Source of the DNA: Prevotella sp. UBA1378
GTDB lineage: Bacteria > Bacteroidota > Bacteroidia > Bacteroidales > Bacteroidaceae
Length of the DNA: 16,094 nucleotides
Direction: 5' to 3'
Assembly: GCA_002305505.1 (NCBI GenBank)
Contig: DBRC01000029.1
Coordinates: 16,504 to 32,597, forward strand
The translations under genes and the position numbers were made by a program. Shown here piece after piece: positions 14,286 through 16,094 of this stretch (position 1 is its first letter; each line of letters starts with the position of its first letter). Under the pieces are notes generated by a model. It searched no databases. It was not told the DNA's origin and worked only from the letters and a program-made list of their open reading frames with translations.

Positions 14286-15911
14286 ATGAAGAGCAAGTTA
14301 GTTATCCTGTTCAATATCCTCGTCTTTGCAACCTGCGCTGCTAAGGGCGGGACGTTATCCTCCGTATTCAAGTACTTCAAGTATGAAGGCAAGGGTATAC
14401 CAGCCCTGCAAGCCCCACCGCCAGCAGTTAATAACCCCATCATCCCAGGCTGGGCATCAGACCCCAGCATCTGCAGAGTGGGGGAAGACTACTGGCTCGT
14501 AACCTCCACTTTCGGCTATTTCCCGGCTGTACCGCTGTATCACAGCCGCGACCTTATCCACTGGGAACTGGTACGCAACATCATCGACCGCAAATCGCAG
14601 CTGCCAAACTGCTTTGATACCGGTGCACGCAGCCTTGACAAAGGCGGCATCTATGCTCCCACCATCCGGTATAACGAACAGGACAAGACCTACTACCTGA
14701 TTACGACGGATGTAACCGGCATGAACTCTGCCAGCAAGGGGGGCCACTTCTATGTCACGGCCAAGAATCCCCGCGGGGAATGGTCGGACGCAATACGCTT
14801 ACCTGACATCGACGGCATCGACCCTTCTTTCTTCTTTGACACCGACGGCAAAGCGTATATCGTATATAAAGAAGACGTGGAGGGACAGCCCAAATGGAGC
14901 AACCACCGCGCCATACGCATCATAAGGTTCGACACGGAGACGGGCAACACCATAGGTGGGAGCATGCCTTTCAAAGAGGAGGGCGTAGGCCCTGAGGAAC
15001 GCCTCGGGCGCAACGAGGGCCCGCATATATATAAGGTGGGCAAAGCTTATGTCATGGTTTGTGCAGAGGGCGGAACCGGTATCTACCATTCTGCCGTATG
15101 CTATAAGGCCGACAGCGTAATGGGGCCTTACCGCAGATGGGCACGCAACCCGATGCTGACACAGCGCTACCTGAAGCCGGAGCGCCCGTACGCGGTAACC
15201 TGTGCCGGACATGCCGACCTCGTGGAGACGCCCGAGGGTAACTGGTATGCTGTGTTCCTCGGCATGCGCAGCCAAGTGGCGCCGCTCTTTGGTACGGGTA
15301 GAGAGGCTGCCGACCTTGGCAGGGAAACATTCTTGATGCCTGTGCAATGGAGCAAGGACGGTTTCCCTTACATCACTCAAGAGAAAGACACCATACCTAA
15401 CCACACCAGCCCCCTCTCATGGCTGGACGACTTCAAAGGCAAGGAGCCCCGCCCTGAGTGGCTCTCGGCTCCGGGCATCCCCGGATATCAGGGCATCCGC
15501 CTGCAACACCACTGCTTTGAGGCAGAGACACAGGTGCTGCCGGCTACTCCCGGCGGCCGCCAGCAGAATGCCGGCATCATGCTCCTGAAGAACGAAGACC
15601 ACCAATACCGTTTTCTTACGGATGGCCACACGCTCACCTTATTACGCATCGGCAAGAAAGGCAGGCAGGAGACAATAGCATCAGTAAGCATTGCAAAGAA
15701 AGGCAAGCCGCTCACCTTGAAGGTGACGAGCGACGGTTCCGAGCTCCGCTTCTCTTACGCCGATACCGAAGGTCCCGAAACACTCGTAGGCACGGCTCCC
15801 ATCTCGTTTCTATCCACTGCAAGGGCCGGAGGGTTTACTGGCATCACTGTGGGAGTGTATGCCAACGACAAGCAGGCCTCCGGGTATCCGATTCCCATTG
15901 AAAAGAAATAA
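14286..15911 (+). CDS. Glycoside hydrolase family 43 (beta-xylosidase / arabinofuranosidase type)
   Basis: A 541-residue exported enzyme. The N-terminus has a hydrophobic signal segment (about 5-18); FATC with C17 is only a poor lipobox, so soluble or lipoprotein export are both possible. The five-bladed propeller spans about 48-375. The three GH43 acidic residues are visible: D59 in GWASDPSI (base), D179 in GIDPSFFF (pKa modulator) and E244 in RNEGPH (acid). H309 in CAGHADLVETPEGNWYAVFLG fits the central metal-site His. The C-terminal part (from about 388, WLDDFKG) resembles the beta-sandwich domain common in GH43 xylosidases. Likely substrates are xylan or arabinan side chains. No SusC/SusD pair or other carbohydrate gene is nearby. 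Confidence 0.92.
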   Translation: MKSKLVILFNILVFATCAAKGGTLSSVFKYFKYEGKGIPALQAPPPAVNNPIIPGWASDPSICRVGEDYWLVTSTFGYFPAVPLYHSRDLIHWELVRNIIDRKSQLPNCFDTGARSLDKGGIYAPTIRYNEQDKTYYLITTDVTGMNSASKGGHFYVTAKNPRGEWSDAIRLPDIDGIDPSFFFDTDGKAYIVYKEDVEGQPKWSNHRAIRIIRFDTETGNTIGGSMPFKEEGVGPEERLGRNEGPHIYKVGKAYVMVCAEGGTGIYHSAVCYKADSVMGPYRRWARNPMLTQRYLKPERPYAVTCAGHADLVETPEGNWYAVFLGMRSQVAPLFGTGREAADLGRETFLMPVQWSKDGFPYITQEKDTIPNHTSPLSWLDDFKGKEPRPEWLSAPGIPGYQGIRLQHHCFEAETQVLPATPGGRQQNAGIMLLKNEDHQYRFLTDGHTLTLLRIGKKGRQETIASVSIAKKGKPLTLKVTSDGSELRFSYADTEGPETLVGTAPISFLSTARAGGFTGITVGVYANDKQASGYPIPIEKK

Positions 15912-15916
15912 CTGCC

Positions 15917-15944
15917 GCCTGCCGTTTGCATCGTAACGGCAGGC
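15917..15944 (+). terminator. Perfect 10-bp inverted repeat after the GH43 gene
   Basis: GCCTGCCGTT (15917-15926) and AACGGCAGGC (15935-15944) pair perfectly around an 8-nt loop, starting 5 nt after the stop codon. The position suits a terminator or 3'-end stabiliser for the GH43 mRNA. Because no T run follows on either side, it is not a classical Rho-independent terminator. Confidence 0.45.
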
Positions 15945-16010
15945 AGCAGCCGGCATGGCGGAAAGAAATATTTACCTGAGTTCGGGATAAGGATATCACG
16001 TTAATCCGGA

Positions 16011-16082
16011 CGGCGGCGCCCCCTTTGCACTGCGGCAGCACCGCCGTTGTAAGGCGGAGGATATACCCCTGTTTTGTTTTTT
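16011..16082 (+). other. GC-rich region with two mutually exclusive hairpins and a T-rich tail
   Basis: CGGCGG at 16011-16016 can pair with CCGCCG at 16041-16046. Alternatively CCGCC at 16041-16045 can pair with GGCGG at 16053-16057 around a 7-nt loop. A T-rich tract (16071-16082) follows about 13 nt after the second hairpin. The layout could be part of a leader for a gene beyond the window edge, but no known riboswitch class is recognised. Confidence 0.3.
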
Positions 16083-16094
16083 GGCCATTTTTCT

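Overview
This window looks like core chromosome of a member of the Bacteroidota, most likely order Bacteroidales. Three things point there. Several genes have a good TAnnTTTG -7 box. Shine-Dalgarno sequences are mostly absent. Lineage-typical families occur: a DUF3127 protein, a DUF4835 protein, and a PurF-like protein beginning MGGFFGT. Genus and species cannot be read from the sequence. I see no insertion sequence, integrase, phage gene, CRISPR array, tRNA or rRNA, and no stretch over 300 bases lacks a gene.

Layout. A minus-strand DUF3127 gene (169-564) ends in a clear intrinsic terminator (113-144). It is divergent from a long plus-strand run: dnaN (sliding clamp), a DEDDh 3'-5' exonuclease, coaBC (coenzyme A synthesis), a DUF4835 exported protein, recN (double-strand break repair), and a secreted protein with a degenerate trypsin-like domain plus TPR repeats. 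From coaBC to the TPR protein, genes overlap by ATGA or lie 5 nt apart, so they look like one translationally coupled operon. Facing this run, with only 10 nt between stop codons, is minus-strand dnaB (8250-9800). It is divergent from ispE (isoprenoid synthesis), followed by serB (serine synthesis). A separate promoter drives a PurF-like gene and a MaoC-like hydratase gene. The last gene is a GH43 glycoside hydrolase, the only clearly accessory function here. It is followed by a perfect 10-bp inverted repeat and a GC-rich region with competing hairpins.

How the genes fit together. The left half clusters DNA replication and repair (an SSB-like DUF3127 protein, clamp, exonuclease, RecN, and DnaB further on) with a coenzyme A gene and two envelope proteins of unknown function. 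The right half is metabolic.

No wholly new system is evident. The best leads are departures from known families: (1) the DUF3127 protein has the shape of a single-stranded DNA-binding protein, ending in a DDLPF tip; (2) the PurF-like protein lacks its catalytic Cys and other glutaminase motifs but keeps the PRPP site and likely Fe-S cysteines; (3) the TPR protein appears to be a pseudo-protease; (4) the decarboxylase half of CoaBC has Asp and Ser where the classical enzyme has Asn and Cys; (5) dnaB and ispE appear to be transcribed as nearly leaderless mRNAs from facing promoters. Positions 1-112 hold nothing I can assign.
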